From Helcococcus ovis (GTDB lineage Bacteria > Bacillota > Clostridia > Tissierellales > Peptoniphilaceae), in the NCBI RefSeq assembly GCF_004524775.2, contig NZ_CP119081.1, positions 1,488,001-1,552,000 of the forward strand: a stretch of 64,000 nt of DNA, read 5' to 3'. Under the pieces are notes generated by a model, which worked only from the letters and a program-made list of their open reading frames with translations, made no database searches and had not been told where the DNA came from. Shown in pieces: positions 1 through 10,607 of this stretch (position 1 is its first letter; every line of letters starts with the position of its first letter). A program made the position numbers and the translations under genes.

Positions 1-113
1 TTAGGATTTTTTTCTTCATAGACTTTTATAGAAGTAATTCCATGATCAGCTCCCACATCTGCAACTATTTTATTTTCATCAATATAACTTACTAATATGT
101 CTAATCTTTTCAT
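1..113 (-). CDS. trmK: tRNA (adenine22-N1)-methyltransferase TrmK, N-terminal part (runs off the window)
   Basis: Only the first 37 codons are in the window. The protein begins MKRLDILVSYID and reaches VADVGADHGI, which is the SAM-binding motif I (family form ADIGSDHxYL) close to the N-terminus, as in the TrmK/YqfN family. Known enzymes of this family methylate N1 of A22 in tRNA. The gene lies directly downstream of rpoD, its usual place in Firmicutes (dnaG-rpoD-trmK). The ATG at 113-111 follows a good AAAGGGA ribosome site. The call rests on one motif plus position, so another small class I methyltransferase cannot be excluded. Confidence 0.75.
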   Translation of the reverse strand, partial: MKRLDILVSYIDENKIVADVGADHGITSIKVYEEKNP

Positions 114-150
114 ATTTTCCCTTTTATATAAATTACAATATACAAAAAAT

Positions 151-188
151 GTACATGTAAATTGTAATTTATTATAATTTACATGTAC
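151..188. repeat. Perfect 13-bp inverted repeat between rpoD and trmK
   Basis: The arms GTACATGTAAATT (151-163) and AATTTACATGTAC (176-188) are perfect reverse complements around a 12-base AT-only loop. No T-run follows on either strand, so it is not a standard intrinsic terminator. It could be an RNA processing or attenuation hairpin between rpoD and trmK, or a protein-binding palindrome. The repeat is seen directly; its role is unknown. Confidence 0.6.
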
Positions 189-215
189 ACCTTAACCTTA
201 AAGTGAAAAATTATG

Positions 216-2243
216 TTAAAAACCTTCTAAAAAGTCTTTAATTTTATCACCCTTCCCCGGACGTTTTAATTTTCTAATTGCTTTTGCTTCTATCTGTCTA
301 ATGCGTTCTCTTGTAACATCAAATTCCTTACCCACATCTTCCAATGTTTTAGGCACTCCGTCAACAAGACCAAATCTTAATTCAATTACTCTCTTTTCCC
401 TATCCGAAAGTGTTGAAAGAATTTCTTCTAATTGTTCTTTTAACATTGTTTGATTTGCTGCTTCATCCGGTGCTAAAGCTTTTTCATCTTCAATAAAATC
501 TCCTAAATGAGAATCATCTTCTTCTCCAATTGGTGCTTCTAATGAAACTGGTTCTTGAGAAATCTTTCTAACTTCTCTAACTTTTTCAACTTCTAATCCC
601 ATTTCTTTAGCTATCTCTTCATTTGTAGGTGTTCTTCCTAGTTCTTGAACAAGCTGTCTTTGAACTCTAACTAATTTGTTAATTGTTTCCACCATATGAA
701 CTGGAATTCTAATTGTACGAGCTTGGTCAGCTATAGCTCTTGTAATTGCCTGCCTAATCCACCATGTTGCATATGTTGAGAACTTAAATCCACGTTTATA
801 ATCAAATTTCTCCACAGCTTTCATCAAACCAAGATTACCTTCTTGAATTAAATCTAAGAAACTCATTCCTCTCCCAACATATCTTTTTGCTATGGAAACT
901 ACAAGTCTTAAATTTGTTTCCGCAAGTTTTCCCTTTGCATATTTGCCAACTCTATATCTTTTCTTTAAGTATTTAACATCAGCATCATCTAAACCGCTTC
1001 TTTGAATCATTTTTTCATTTAATTTTCCACGTTCATAAATCTCTTTTAATGTATCATATTCATCTACACTTAAAATAAATTTAGATTTATCTTCACATTT
1101 CCCATTGATTCTATTTAATATTTTTTCAAGACCGATATCTAATTTATTGTAATTATCTTCTTCAAAGAACATAACTCCTCTATTATCTTTTTCATGTCTT
1201 TCTCTAACAATTAAATCAGAATATACGTAATATTTTAATATTTCATATTTAGTTTCCATTGAAAGTTTTTCACTTTCAGTTATTAATTCGATATCTAATT
1301 CGTTGAATTCATTAAAGAAATGATATTCTATATCTGTCTTGTCATTTATTTTTTTAGCCAATTTAATAATTGCATTTTTATTTTTATATGTGTATTCACA
1401 TGTTTTTTTGTACGATGATGTCATCTTTCCATCTAATTCCAGATCCGTTCCATCCGGTAAAACCAAGTCAAATATTATAGATTTAATCATCTCAATAGCT
1501 GTGGAAATATCATTCATTTGATCATCTGAAATTATTGTTTTATCAAGTCTCGTAACTACTAAATCATTTAAGTATTTTAATAAATTTAACCCCTCTTTTT
1601 CATGATCCGTTTCATTTTCAATACAGTTAGTAAATCGTCTCATTAAATAAATAAAATTCAATTCATTTATTATTTTTTCATCAATTTTTTTACCTTCTTC
1701 TAAATTACTATTACCAAAAATTATTTTTTTAGCTAAATCAAAATAAGCTTGTTTTTTAGATAGCTCTACTTCCTCATCAATTGTATATGGCAGATTTTCA
1801 ATTGCTTTATAAGCTATCTCTCCTTCTTCCATTTGCCTTGAAAGTGTAATTTCCTCTTTTTTTGACAAAAGATTTAATTTTCCAATTTCTTTAAGATACA
1901 TCTTTACGGGATCATCTACAAAGGCACCTTTAATTTCACTTATATCCTCGTCCTCTTGTGCATCTTCATCATCATAATCCGGTGCTTCATCTTCGATACT
2001 ATCATAATCAACATCTTCATCGTCGTGTTCAGGTTCTACAAAACCATCCTTTAACAGATCAATGTCCATATCACTTAACTCTTTTTTCAAGATTTCAATG
2101 TCATCATATTCTAAATTTGAGTATCCATCAATTGACTCTAATTGTGAAATTAAAATTGTATCATTTTTTTCTTCTGCTAAAGATTTTGCTTCTTCTAAAA
2201 TTGACAACCTTAAATTCTCCATTTCAATATCTTTATCCTTCAT
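216..2243 (-). CDS. rpoD: RNA polymerase housekeeping sigma factor (sigma-70/SigA) with a large insert
   Basis: This is the primary sigma factor, which directs core RNA polymerase to -35/-10 promoters. Region 1.2 is at about 109-145 ([12 protein letters not shown]), region 2 at 434-508 (core binding and -10 recognition, [17 protein letters not shown] and [11 protein letters not shown]), region 3 at 517-590 and region 4 with its helix-turn-helix at 600-668 ([17 protein letters not shown]). At 675 residues it is far longer than Bacillus SigA (about 370). The extra length is an acidic N-terminus (about 65-105) and about 280 residues between regions 1.2 and 2, the position of the non-conserved region of proteobacterial RpoD. 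An AAGGAGG ribosome site overlaps the dnaG stop, so the two genes are probably translated in tandem. Confidence 0.97.
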   Translation of the reverse strand: MKDKDIEMENLRLSILEEAKSLAEEKNDTILISQLESIDGYSNLEYDDIEILKKELSDMDIDLLKDGFVEPEHDDEDVDYDSIEDEAPDYDDEDAQEDEDISEIKGAFVDDPVKMYLKEIGKLNLLSKKEEITLSRQMEEGEIAYKAIENLPYTIDEEVELSKKQAYFDLAKKIIFGNSNLEEGKKIDEKIINELNFIYLMRRFTNCIENETDHEKEGLNLLKYLNDLVVTRLDKTIISDDQMNDISTAIEMIKSIIFDLVLPDGTDLELDGKMTSSYKKTCEYTYKNKNAIIKLAKKINDKTDIEYHFFNEFNELDIELITESEKLSMETKYEILKYYVYSDLIVRERHEKDNRGVMFFEEDNYNKLDIGLEKILNRINGKCEDKSKFILSVDEYDTLKEIYERGKLNEKMIQRSGLDDADVKYLKKRYRVGKYAKGKLAETNLRLVVSIAKRYVGRGMSFLDLIQEGNLGLMKAVEKFDYKRGFKFSTYATWWIRQAITRAIADQARTIRIPVHMVETINKLVRVQRQLVQELGRTPTNEEIAKEMGLEVEKVREVRKISQEPVSLEAPIGEEDDSHLGDFIEDEKALAPDEAANQTMLKEQLEEILSTLSDREKRVIELRFGLVDGVPKTLEDVGKEFDVTRERIRQIEAKAIRKLKRPGKGDKIKDFLEGF

Positions 2244-2252
2244 ACATCCTCC

Positions 2253-4013
2253 TTAAGTCAATTTCTGCAATAAATTAGTATATTCTAATAAAAGTTCTCT
2301 GTCGCCTCTTTTTTCTTTCAGCTCTTCTTTTATTTCACCCAATCTAGTTTGCAACTTGAATACTTCTACTCTGTGTTTTAACTCTAATAATATACTATCT
2401 AGTTTTGCATGTTCTATATTTTTAATTAAATTATTATATTCTATGTCTAATCCTAAATCATTAAAGATTTCCATATTTAATATGTCTTCTATAATTAGAT
2501 TTTTTTCAAAATGTTCTTCTATTTTTTTATATATTTTAATAAAATTATCATTTTCTAAAAAATTCTTAAATTCTCTCAGTTCATCATAACAATATTTATC
2601 TATCATAGAGTACATTATTATTTCTCTTTGCAATAAATTTTTTTTATTTTCATTTTCCGTTTTTTGAACTGTATGAGTCTTAACTGTAGGATTTATATAC
2701 CCCTTTTTATTGTTGTTAAAATTTTGAGATTTTCTAAACTCTTCTCTTTGATTATTTTTTTTAATAATTATATCTACGTCATTTCTTAAAGATTCAGTTG
2801 TTACTCCTATAAATTTAGCAGATTTATCTATATATAAATCTCTAACTACATTTCCTCTTATACTTGCTAAAAACTGAGTGATCTCTTTTATAAAATTAAT
2901 TTGATTTTCACTTGATTCATAAAGTTTCTTTAATTTATAATCAATAACATTTGACGCTTTTTTCATCATATCATCAAATGCTTCTCTGCCTTTTAATTTA
3001 ATAAATTCATCAGGATCCATACCATTTGGAAACTCTAAAATTTTTAATTGAACATCTAAATTTTTAAAAATTTCTATAGCTCTCAATGTAGCTTTGATAC
3101 CTGCTGTGTCACCATCATAGGCAATATAAACTTCTTTTGAATATCGTAAAATCAACTTTGCCTGTTCTTCTGTCAATGCAGTCCCTAAAGAAGCAAGAGC
3201 ATAATCTATTCCATAATTATACAATGAAATAACATCCATATATCCTTCTACAAGAATAATTTTTTCTTGTTTATTTCTCTTAATTACATTTACTCCGTAT
3301 ACATTTTTACCTTTTATAAATATATCTGATTCCGGAGAATTTAGATATTTTATATTATTATTATTGTTTAGTGTCCTTCCACCAAAACCAATAACTTTAT
3401 TTTTATTATTTAAAATTGGAAAGATAAGTCTATCTCTAAACTTATCATAATAGTTTCCATTTTTTTCTCCAATAAGACCTAAATCTAGCATATCTTGTTC
3501 TTGAAAGCCTTCTTTTTTCAAATATTTATATAAATCATTATTATGATTTGCATATCCTAAAAAATATTTGTTCAAAATATTTTTATTTAATCCTCTTTCA
3601 TTCAAATAATTTTGAGGAATTTGATTTGTAAGTAATTCCTTAAAATAAAATCTGGCAGCTTTTGAATTAATTTCATAAAGCTTATTACTTCTTGAAACTT
3701 TTTCTTTAGAATATTCTGTTTCTTCTAAAGAAAAGCCTAATTTTTCAGCTATAAATTTTATGGCATCAATATATTCTAAATTTTCCATTTTCATTATAAA
3801 TGATATTGCATCGCCACCTTCGTGACACCCAAAACAATGAAAATTATTTTTTTCACGATTAACCATAAATGATGGAGTTTTCTCATTATGAAACGGACAT
3901 AACCCCTTAAAACTGGATCCCGCTCTCTTTAGATCAACATATTCAGAAATTATATCCACAATATCTATTCTTGATTTTAATTCTTCTATTTGTTGTTCCG
4001 GTATAAACCCCAT
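2253..4013 (-). CDS. dnaG: DNA primase DnaG
   Basis: It synthesises RNA primers at the replication fork together with the replicative helicase. The N-terminal CHC2 zinc finger is complete: Cys39, His42, Cys60 and Cys63. The TOPRIM catalytic core has the acidic motif EGYMD at 256-260 and DGD at 300-302. The C-terminal third (about 430-586) is lysine/glutamate-rich and poorly conserved, as expected for the helicase-binding domain. The length of 586 residues is normal. The ATG at 4013 has an AGGAG ribosome site, 12 bases after the ppsR stop, placing it in the classic ppsR-dnaG-rpoD macromolecular-synthesis operon. Confidence 0.97.
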   Translation of the reverse strand: MGFIPEQQIEELKSRIDIVDIISEYVDLKRAGSSFKGLCPFHNEKTPSFMVNREKNNFHCFGCHEGGDAISFIMKMENLEYIDAIKFIAEKLGFSLEETEYSKEKVSRSNKLYEINSKAARFYFKELLTNQIPQNYLNERGLNKNILNKYFLGYANHNNDLYKYLKKEGFQEQDMLDLGLIGEKNGNYYDKFRDRLIFPILNNKNKVIGFGGRTLNNNNNIKYLNSPESDIFIKGKNVYGVNVIKRNKQEKIILVEGYMDVISLYNYGIDYALASLGTALTEEQAKLILRYSKEVYIAYDGDTAGIKATLRAIEIFKNLDVQLKILEFPNGMDPDEFIKLKGREAFDDMMKKASNVIDYKLKKLYESSENQINFIKEITQFLASIRGNVVRDLYIDKSAKFIGVTTESLRNDVDIIIKKNNQREEFRKSQNFNNNKKGYINPTVKTHTVQKTENENKKNLLQREIIMYSMIDKYCYDELREFKNFLENDNFIKIYKKIEEHFEKNLIIEDILNMEIFNDLGLDIEYNNLIKNIEHAKLDSILLELKHRVEVFKLQTRLGEIKEELKEKRGDRELLLEYTNLLQKLT

Positions 4014-4025
4014 ATAAACTCCTGA

Positions 4026-4814
4026 TTAATTCTCTATTTGTTCTATTACTTTAGCTGCTGTTTCTTCAATGGTAGATGAAGAAACATCTATAACTGTACA
4101 TCCCAAATCCTCATACAATTTTTTAGCAAATTCTAATTCTTCATTAATTCTCTTATCATTTGCATAAGTAGAATTTTGACTCAATCCCAAAGTTAATAAT
4201 CTTTGATTTCTAATTTCATTTAATTTTACAGGATCAATAATTAATCCTATAAGTTTCTTCTTATCTACTTTGTAAATTTCTTTTGGTATTTCAATTTCAG
4301 GTACCAATGGCAAATTTGCAACTTTATATGATTTATTAGCCAAATATACTGACAAAGGCGTTTTAGATGTTCTAGAAACTCCTAAAAGTACAATATCTGC
4401 TTCTAAAAATCCCTTAGGATTTTTACCATCATCAAAATTCATGGCGAATTCTATAGCTTCAATTTTATTAAAGTATGAATTATCCAAATCTCTCATTAAT
4501 CCTGGTTTTCTATTTGCTTTTTGTCCAAGAAAATTTTCAATATGTGTTATTGGGCTTAATAGTAAATCTATAACTTCAAATTCTTCACTTTGATAACTTT
4601 TAATTTTATTTACAACTTCATCAACTACTACCGTCATCAAAACAATTGTTTTTCCTTCATTATGCTCAAAAATTTTTTCGACTTGCTTTGCATTTGTAAT
4701 ATTAGAATATCTTTTTCTATTAAATTCTACAGATGGAAATTGAATCATGATCGCATTTCCTAATTGATTAGCTGTTTCACCTGTTGAATCTGAAATAACA
4801 TATAAATTAACCAT
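4026..4814 (-). CDS. ppsR: Pyruvate, phosphate dikinase regulatory protein (bifunctional kinase/pyrophosphorylase)
   Basis: The protein belongs to the DUF299/PpsR (YqfL) family. Known members reversibly phosphorylate a threonine of pyruvate phosphate dikinase or PEP synthase, using ADP as donor and phosphate for removal. The nucleotide loop GVSRTSKTP is at residues 145-153, and the N-terminus VNLYVISDSTGETA is typical. The length of 262 residues matches the family. It sits between glyS and dnaG as in Bacillus. No ppdK or ppsA lies in this window, so the target is presumed to be elsewhere. Confidence 0.93.
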   Translation of the reverse strand: MVNLYVISDSTGETANQLGNAIMIQFPSVEFNRKRYSNITNAKQVEKIFEHNEGKTIVLMTVVVDEVVNKIKSYQSEEFEVIDLLLSPITHIENFLGQKANRKPGLMRDLDNSYFNKIEAIEFAMNFDDGKNPKGFLEADIVLLGVSRTSKTPLSVYLANKSYKVANLPLVPEIEIPKEIYKVDKKKLIGLIIDPVKLNEIRNQRLLTLGLSQNSTYANDKRINEELEFAKKLYEDLGCTVIDVSSSTIEETAAKVIEQIEN

Positions 4815-4819
4815 AAATC

Positions 4820-6892
4820 TTACCTCACAATCTCTGTTGGATTAAATAATTCATTAATTTTATCACTTAAAATTTTTATAATAGATAATCTATTCGTTTT
4901 TATAGCTTCATCATCTGAATTAACATGAGTATTATCTAAATATTTGTCCACTTCTATAACAATTTCTGATAATAAATCAAAAGCAGCGTTAATTTTACCA
5001 TCTAATTTTAATGTGTTTACTTGTTCTACTTGTCTAACTTTATAATATATGTTTTTATCATCATCTGTAAATATAGATTCATTAATTTCGATTTTTTCAG
5101 CTTTTGAGGATATATTAATCACTCTTACGAATTTTGAAATTAAATCATCAAAATTATAATTTAATTTTGATTTTTCATCTAATAGATTAATGTTTTTGTA
5201 CATTTCAAAAATATCATCATTTTCTGTAGCTAAAACAGCATCTATAATATCATATCTAAAACCTTCATCTAAAAGTAAATTTCTAAATCTAATTTTTATA
5301 AATTTGAAAAGTTTTTCAACTACTTCTTCAAAATCGAATGTTTGCCCAAAGCTTTCAACATAATTATATAATGCATCTTTTATAATTTGTCTTATATTTA
5401 CATTGATTCTATTGGTAATCAAAATATTTAATATTCCAAGTACAGCTCGTCTTTGTCCATACATGTCTTGAGAGCCTGTAACTTCAATCCCTTTTGAATG
5501 CAATCCGGAAATTGTATCAAATTTATCAGATAACGATAATAAAGTACCACTTGTTGTAGACGGTAATTCCGCTCCAGATTTAACAGGCATATATTGTTCT
5601 TCTATTGCTTTTGCAACTAAAGAATTTTCTCCACTTTTATAAGCGAATATTTTCCCCATGATACCCTGTAATTCAGTAAATTCAATTACTGTTGATGTAA
5701 CTAAATCCGCCTTGGATAATTTTGCAGCTCTGGACGCAATTTCTATCGCATCATTTCCGCATTCAATATTTTGCCCAATTGATACAACCAATTTTTGTAA
5801 TCTTTGAGTTTTATCAAGCATATTTCCTAATCCTTCATGATACCCAACTTTTTCAAGTTCCGGGATATAATCTTCAAGATTCTTTGAAATATCTTTATTA
5901 TAGAAAAATTTTGCATCTTCAAGTCTTGCTAATAAAACTTTTTTATTACCTTCAGCAACATTTTCTATCCCCTTATTATCACCATTTCTAACAGAAATGA
6001 AATAAGGTAATAAATTTTCTTCATCATCTAATACAGGAAAATATCTTTGATGATCCATCATTGGTGTAATTACAACTTCTTTAGGTAAAGCTAAATATTC
6101 ATTATCAAATTCACCAATAAATGGAGTAGGATACTCATTAATTTGAATTACTTCTTCTAAAAGTTCTTCATTTTCTAAATAATGTCCACCTTTTTCTTTT
6201 GATAATCTGTTTATTCCTCTTAATATTAATTGTCTTCTCTTTTCTTCAGAAACAATTACATAATTTTGTTCTAATTTTTTTTCATATTCATCAATTGAAC
6301 AAATTTCTATTTCCGGTTTTCCTAAAGTTCTATGTCCCTTAGTAATATTTGAAACTTTAATACCTTCTAAATCAAAATCTAAAACTTTATCATCTAATAA
6401 TGATACTATCCATCTAATAGGTCTTAAAAATCTAAGATTTTTACCACCCCATCTCATTTGTCTAGGATTTGAAATTGACTTAATCATATGTGGAATTTCT
6501 TTTTTTAATAACTCATCCAATTTTAGAGTATCTTTTATTATTTTCGCAAATATATAATCCTCACCATTTAATTTATGATAAACAATATCTTTTAATTCTA
6601 CATTTTTACTTTTCAAAAATCCTTGTAATGCTCTTGAAGGATTGCCTTGTGAATCAAATGCAATTTTTCTTGATGGACCCTTTACAAGCTCTGTATTATC
6701 CATTTCTATATTTTTGATATTTTTAATTAAAATAGAAAATCTTCTAGGAGTACTGTTTATTGATAAACTTTCAAATGAAAAATTATTTCCATTAAATGAT
6801 TTTTCGATATAATTTTTAAATTGATTTTGAGTTGATTTTATATATTTAGCCGGAAACTCTTCAACTCCAACTTCCAGTAAATAATTACTCAT
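4820..6892 (-). CDS. glyS: Glycine--tRNA ligase beta subunit
   Basis: This is the beta subunit of bacterial alpha2beta2 glycyl-tRNA synthetase, which binds tRNA-Gly and supports the catalytic alpha subunit. The N-terminus [13 protein letters not shown] is diagnostic. [19 protein letters not shown] and the later [11 protein letters not shown] block are strongly conserved, and the last 100 or so residues form the anticodon-binding domain. The length of 690 residues is normal. Its start overlaps the glyQ stop by 8 bases, so the two subunits are translationally coupled. Confidence 0.97.
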   Translation of the reverse strand: MSNYLLEVGVEEFPAKYIKSTQNQFKNYIEKSFNGNNFSFESLSINSTPRRFSILIKNIKNIEMDNTELVKGPSRKIAFDSQGNPSRALQGFLKSKNVELKDIVYHKLNGEDYIFAKIIKDTLKLDELLKKEIPHMIKSISNPRQMRWGGKNLRFLRPIRWIVSLLDDKVLDFDLEGIKVSNITKGHRTLGKPEIEICSIDEYEKKLEQNYVIVSEEKRRQLILRGINRLSKEKGGHYLENEELLEEVIQINEYPTPFIGEFDNEYLALPKEVVITPMMDHQRYFPVLDDEENLLPYFISVRNGDNKGIENVAEGNKKVLLARLEDAKFFYNKDISKNLEDYIPELEKVGYHEGLGNMLDKTQRLQKLVVSIGQNIECGNDAIEIASRAAKLSKADLVTSTVIEFTELQGIMGKIFAYKSGENSLVAKAIEEQYMPVKSGAELPSTTSGTLLSLSDKFDTISGLHSKGIEVTGSQDMYGQRRAVLGILNILITNRINVNIRQIIKDALYNYVESFGQTFDFEEVVEKLFKFIKIRFRNLLLDEGFRYDIIDAVLATENDDIFEMYKNINLLDEKSKLNYNFDDLISKFVRVINISSKAEKIEINESIFTDDDKNIYYKVRQVEQVNTLKLDGKINAAFDLLSEIVIEVDKYLDNTHVNSDDEAIKTNRLSIIKILSDKINELFNPTEIVR

Positions 6893-7769
6893 GATTTTCC
6901 TCTTTTCTAAGCAATGGGAACCCCAATTCTTCTCTCTTTTCTAAATGATTTTCCGCAACTTTTCTTGCTAAATTTCTAACTCTTTGTATATATAAGTTTC
7001 TATCCGATACCGATATTGCTCCTCTTGCATCTAAAACATTAAATGTATGTGAGCATTTTAGTACATAATCATATGATGGCATCACAAGTTTTAGTTCACT
7101 TAATCTTTCCGATTCTTTTTCATACATATCAAATAATTTTTCAAGCATTTCAACATCAGCTTCTTCAAATGAATATTTTGAATTTTCGTATTCTGAAATT
7201 TTGAATAAATCACCATAAAATAATTCATCATTCCATTTTAAATCATAAACTGAATCTACATTTTGGATATACATAGCCAATCTTTCGATACCCATTGTTA
7301 TTTCTCCAACTTCTATATCTAGGGGAATTCCTCCTATTTGTTGGAAATATGTAAATTGAGTTATCTCCATACCATCAAGCCACACTTCCCAACCTACTCC
7401 CCAAGCACCAAGTGTTGGCGATTCCCAATTATCTTCAACAAATCTAATATCATGAATACTTGGATCAACTCCTATTAACTCTAATGATTTTAAATATTTG
7501 TCTTGAATATCATCCGGCGTTGGTTTCAATATAATTTGTAACTGGTGATGTTGATATAGTCTATTTGGATTTTCGCCATATCTTCCATCTGCCGGTCTTC
7601 TGGATGGCTCAACATAAACCGTATTCCAAGGTTCCGGTCCCAACGATCTTAAAAATGTGTTTGGATTCATTGTCCCTGCACCTTTTTCAATATCATATGG
7701 TTCCAAAATTACCGAACCATTTTGTGACCAATAATTTTTTAATGTTTCAATCATTTGTTGTAAATGCAT
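6885..7769 (-). CDS. glyQ: Glycine--tRNA ligase alpha subunit
   Basis: This is the catalytic subunit that activates glycine with ATP. Family blocks seen are [32 protein letters not shown], and the Trp-rich stretch running from [17 protein letters not shown] to [14 protein letters not shown] place the start at the ATG at 7769 (294 aa, [14 protein letters not shown]) because AGGAG precedes it by about 8 bases and family members begin at this point. An upstream in-frame ATG at 7784 would add five residues and has no good ribosome site. It follows recO by 14 bases. Confidence 0.96.
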   Translation of the reverse strand: MHLQQMIETLKNYWSQNGSVILEPYDIEKGAGTMNPNTFLRSLGPEPWNTVYVEPSRRPADGRYGENPNRLYQHHQLQIILKPTPDDIQDKYLKSLELIGVDPSIHDIRFVEDNWESPTLGAWGVGWEVWLDGMEITQFTYFQQIGGIPLDIEVGEITMGIERLAMYIQNVDSVYDLKWNDELFYGDLFKISEYENSKYSFEEADVEMLEKLFDMYEKESERLSELKLVMPSYDYVLKCSHTFNVLDARGAISVSDRNLYIQRVRNLARKVAENHLEKREELGFPLLRKEENHE

Positions 7770-7783
7770 CTTTTTTCTCCTCA

Positions 7784-8527
7784 TTAATTAATCCCAATTA
7801 ATCTTGATAAAGTTTTATAAGAATTAGGCATAGAAATATCAACATTGTACCTAATAAAATTCATTAAAATTTTTAAAATTTTTTTTTCATCTACTCTATT
7901 ATTTATTATATCAATTTTTTCATAAACTTGTACTAAAATACTATATAAATACTCATATTCATAATAATCCAAAATAATTGCGTCATGATTTTTATGATTT
8001 TCACACAATATTCCCCCTACTGACTGTGAAAAATATATTTTATTTAATTTTTTATTTCCACAAATTGTACAATTAAAAAGCTCAGGTTTATATCCAAGGA
8101 TTGATATAACTTTAATTAAATACATATTTAAAACAGTTATATATCTATTTGTTAAACTCAGATAAGATATAGATTTTGCTAATAAATCGTACACTATTTC
8201 ATTCTTTTCATTTTTTAACATCATTCTTTCCATTATATCAAAAAAAAGCTGTGCAATGTATATCTTAATGATACTATCTCTTAAATGTAAATTATCATTA
8301 ACAATTTCTCCATCTTTAATATAATAAAAATCCTTTGATTTAGTTAATTCAAAATCAGCCTCTGTAAATACTGAAACTAAATTTTGTTTTTTTGACTTTG
8401 GATTTTTAACTCCTCTTGCCATCACAGAAATTATTCCTTCATTTCTTGTAAATATAGTAAGAATTTTACTAGTTTCTCCAAAATCTACAGCTCTAAATAC
8501 TATTCCTCTAAAATTATCTATATCCAA
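7784..8527 (-). CDS. recO: DNA repair protein RecO
   Basis: RecO works with RecR to load RecA onto SSB-coated single-stranded DNA and to anneal complementary strands. The N-terminal OB-fold has the typical [20 protein letters not shown] start. A CTICG motif near the middle, followed by GGILCENH, provides the zinc-binding cysteines found in Gram-positive RecO. The length of 247 residues is normal. The start overlaps the end of era by 14 bases, keeping the widespread era-recO-glyQS order. Confidence 0.93.
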   Translation of the reverse strand: MDIDNFRGIVFRAVDFGETSKILTIFTRNEGIISVMARGVKNPKSKKQNLVSVFTEADFELTKSKDFYYIKDGEIVNDNLHLRDSIIKIYIAQLFFDIMERMMLKNEKNEIVYDLLAKSISYLSLTNRYITVLNMYLIKVISILGYKPELFNCTICGNKKLNKIYFSQSVGGILCENHKNHDAIILDYYEYEYLYSILVQVYEKIDIINNRVDEKKILKILMNFIRYNVDISMPNSYKTLSRLIGIN

Positions 8528-9401
8528 AATCCTTTACCCTTGAATCTTTCTTTCTCCAGTCTTTTGCTACCTTAACCCAAATTTTCAAATTCACTTTAGT
8601 ATCAAGTAAATTTTCAATATCTCTTCTAGATTGAGTACCAATTTTTTTTAACATTGTCCCCCCTTTACCTATTACCATCCCCTTATGGGAATTTTGCTCA
8701 ACATAAAGGTTTACTTCAATTTGCATTTTACCGGTTTCTTCATTTTCTGAAATTTTAAGCACTTCAACTGCAATTCCATGGGGGATTTCATCATACATAT
8801 TTTTTAAAACTTTTTCTCGGATAATTTCTGCAATAATATTTCTCTCAGGCTGATCCGTTATCATATCACTTGGGTAATATTGTGGACCTTCCTCTAATAA
8901 AGAGTAAACCGTATCTAAATATTCTTGATAATTTGTTTGTTCTAATGCAGAGATTGGTATAACTTTTTCAAATTTATTCATAGATTTATATTTTAAAACT
9001 ATCTTTTCTACTTGTTCTTGATTTTCCGCAGTATCAATTTTATTAACTAATAATATAACTTTTGTATTTACTCCATCCAAAATATCAATAATATACTGAT
9101 CTAACTTTCCAATATCATCACTCATATCAACCATAAAAGTTACAATATCAACCTCATTTAACGTACTTTTTGAAACCGACAACATATAATCTCCAAGCTT
9201 ATTTTTAGGCATTTGTATCCCCGGCGTATCTAAAAATACTACTTGCATGTACTCATTTGTAAGCACCATTTGTATTTTATTTCTTGTTGTTTGTGGTTTA
9301 TCTGATATTATTGAAATTTTTTCTCCAATTAATCCATTTAATAAAGTAGATTTCCCAACATTAGGTCTACCTATAACGGTAATAAATCCTGACTTAAACA
9401 T
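8514..9401 (-). CDS. era: GTPase Era, 30S ribosome assembly factor
   Basis: Era binds the 3' end of 16S rRNA and checks 30S maturation. The GTPase motifs are G1 GRPNVGKST (residues 11-19), G3 DTPG (58-61) and G4 NKID. The C-terminal KH domain has the loop VIGKGGTMLKKIG. The length of 295 residues is normal. It lies in the conserved ybeY-dgkA-era cluster, where neighbours share roles in 16S rRNA maturation. Confidence 0.97.
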   Translation of the reverse strand: MFKSGFITVIGRPNVGKSTLLNGLIGEKISIISDKPQTTRNKIQMVLTNEYMQVVFLDTPGIQMPKNKLGDYMLSVSKSTLNEVDIVTFMVDMSDDIGKLDQYIIDILDGVNTKVILLVNKIDTAENQEQVEKIVLKYKSMNKFEKVIPISALEQTNYQEYLDTVYSLLEEGPQYYPSDMITDQPERNIIAEIIREKVLKNMYDEIPHGIAVEVLKISENEETGKMQIEVNLYVEQNSHKGMVIGKGGTMLKKIGTQSRRDIENLLDTKVNLKIWVKVAKDWRKKDSRVKDFGYR

Positions 9402-9408
9402 AACTCTC

Positions 9409-10158
9409 CTATATATAATTTATAAATATAACCAATGCAAGTATAATGCCTAGCACCGCTCCTATAACTATCTCTTTCATTGTATGTATCTTAGCTTCAT
9501 ATCTTGATTCACCAACAATTGCCGCAAGTATGAATAATAATATGCCGATTATATAGTTTTTTGATATTATATATCCAATTGTAGCAATATTAAAAGCTAA
9601 AGATGTATGTCCTGAAACACTTCCACCAAATAAATGAGTTGTATTTTTTTTGAAAAATATCCCCTTTAATAAAAGTGTTAAGAGCATAACAGCTCCTATT
9701 GATATTACTACAAGATGTTCTTGATTTATCATTATTTTTTGAAAAACATTTTTACTTATAAATATTTTTTTCAATTTAGGATAAAGCAATAAATAGCCAA
9801 CTATGAGAGAATTTATCGACATTAATAAAACTGCTCCCGCTGAAATATCTTTAGTTTTTTTAGCAAGTTCATGATATTTACCATCAATAGTTAAATCTGT
9901 TAATGTTTCAATAGCAGTATTTATAAGCTCTGTAACTAATACAAGCATTGTTGTAATTGCAATAATTATCAATTCCACTCTAGTAAAATCCAATAAAAAT
10001 GATAAGATCAAAACCATAGTTGCAATAATAATATGAATTTTCATATTTCTTTCGGTATTAACACTTTCAATAATTCCATTTATAGCATTTTCAAATGATG
10101 AAGCTATTTTATTATTATTTTTAATTCGATCTTTTTCTTCATTATCATAATTTTTCAT
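9409..10158 (-). CDS. Diacylglycerol/undecaprenol kinase fused to a PAP2 phosphatase domain
   Basis: Residues about 15-120 form a DgkA-type three-helix membrane kinase (core VTELINTAIETLTDL), which in Gram-positive bacteria phosphorylates undecaprenol. Residues about 120-249 form a PAP2-type membrane phosphatase: SGHTSLAFN carries the SGH motif, and SRYEAKIHTMKEI matches the SRxxxxxH motif. The first PAP2 motif (KxxxxxxRP) is not obvious and the usual PSGH reads VSGH, so phosphatase activity is uncertain. A kinase and phosphatase in one chain could interconvert undecaprenol and its phosphate. The start overlaps the ybeY stop by 4 bases (ATGA). Confidence 0.88.
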   Translation of the reverse strand: MKNYDNEEKDRIKNNNKIASSFENAINGIIESVNTERNMKIHIIIATMVLILSFLLDFTRVELIIIAITTMLVLVTELINTAIETLTDLTIDGKYHELAKKTKDISAGAVLLMSINSLIVGYLLLYPKLKKIFISKNVFQKIMINQEHLVVISIGAVMLLTLLLKGIFFKKNTTHLFGGSVSGHTSLAFNIATIGYIISKNYIIGILLFILAAIVGESRYEAKIHTMKEIVIGAVLGIILALVIFINYI

Positions 10159-10607
10159 TTAAAAATTCCTAGATTTTTCATTATTTCTTTTTCTTTTGTC
10201 CTCATTTCCATCTTTTCATCTTCTTGCATATGATCATATCCCAAAAGATGCAACATTGAGTGAACCGCTAAATATACAAATTCTCTTTCCTCTGAATGTC
10301 CAAATTCTTGAGCCTGACTTTTCACTCTTTCACTACAAATAACTATATCCCCCAACATACCCTCTTTTGGAATAAAACTTCTTTCAAATAAAGGAAAACT
10401 TAATACATCTGTCACACTATCATTATTTCTATATTCAAAATTTAAATGTTTAATTTCATCTGCATCAACTACAGAAATAGAAATCTCATAATTCGTACCG
10501 TATCCTGTGGTTTTAAGGGTTTCCATCAATGCTTCCTTTATTTTCTTTTCTAAATTTTTATCCAATTTGATTAATTCGTTTTGATTATCTATCAGAATTT
10601 GCATCAT
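10155..10607 (-). CDS. ybeY: Endoribonuclease YbeY, rRNA maturation factor
   Basis: This is a metal-dependent single-strand RNase needed for 16S rRNA 3'-end processing and 70S quality control. The zinc motif HSMLHLLGYDH gives the three histidines of HxxxHxxGxxH. The block NDSVTDVLSFPL is also diagnostic. The length of 150 residues is normal. The start overlaps the phoH end by 23 bases; AAAGGATG precedes a double ATG, so the first or second ATG (10607 or 10604) may be used. Confidence 0.95.
   Translation of the reverse strand: MMQILIDNQNELIKLDKNLEKKIKEALMETLKTTGYGTNYEISISVVDADEIKHLNFEYRNNDSVTDVLSFPLFERSFIPKEGMLGDIVICSERVKSQAQEFGHSEEREFVYLAVHSMLHLLGYDHMQEDEKMEMRTKEKEIMKNLGIFK

Noticed and set aside
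1339-2278. Plus-strand open frames opposite rpoD, and similar frames opposite other genes.
   Set aside because: They lie wholly inside well-supported genes on the other strand, lack ribosome sites and have compositions typical of antisense reading.
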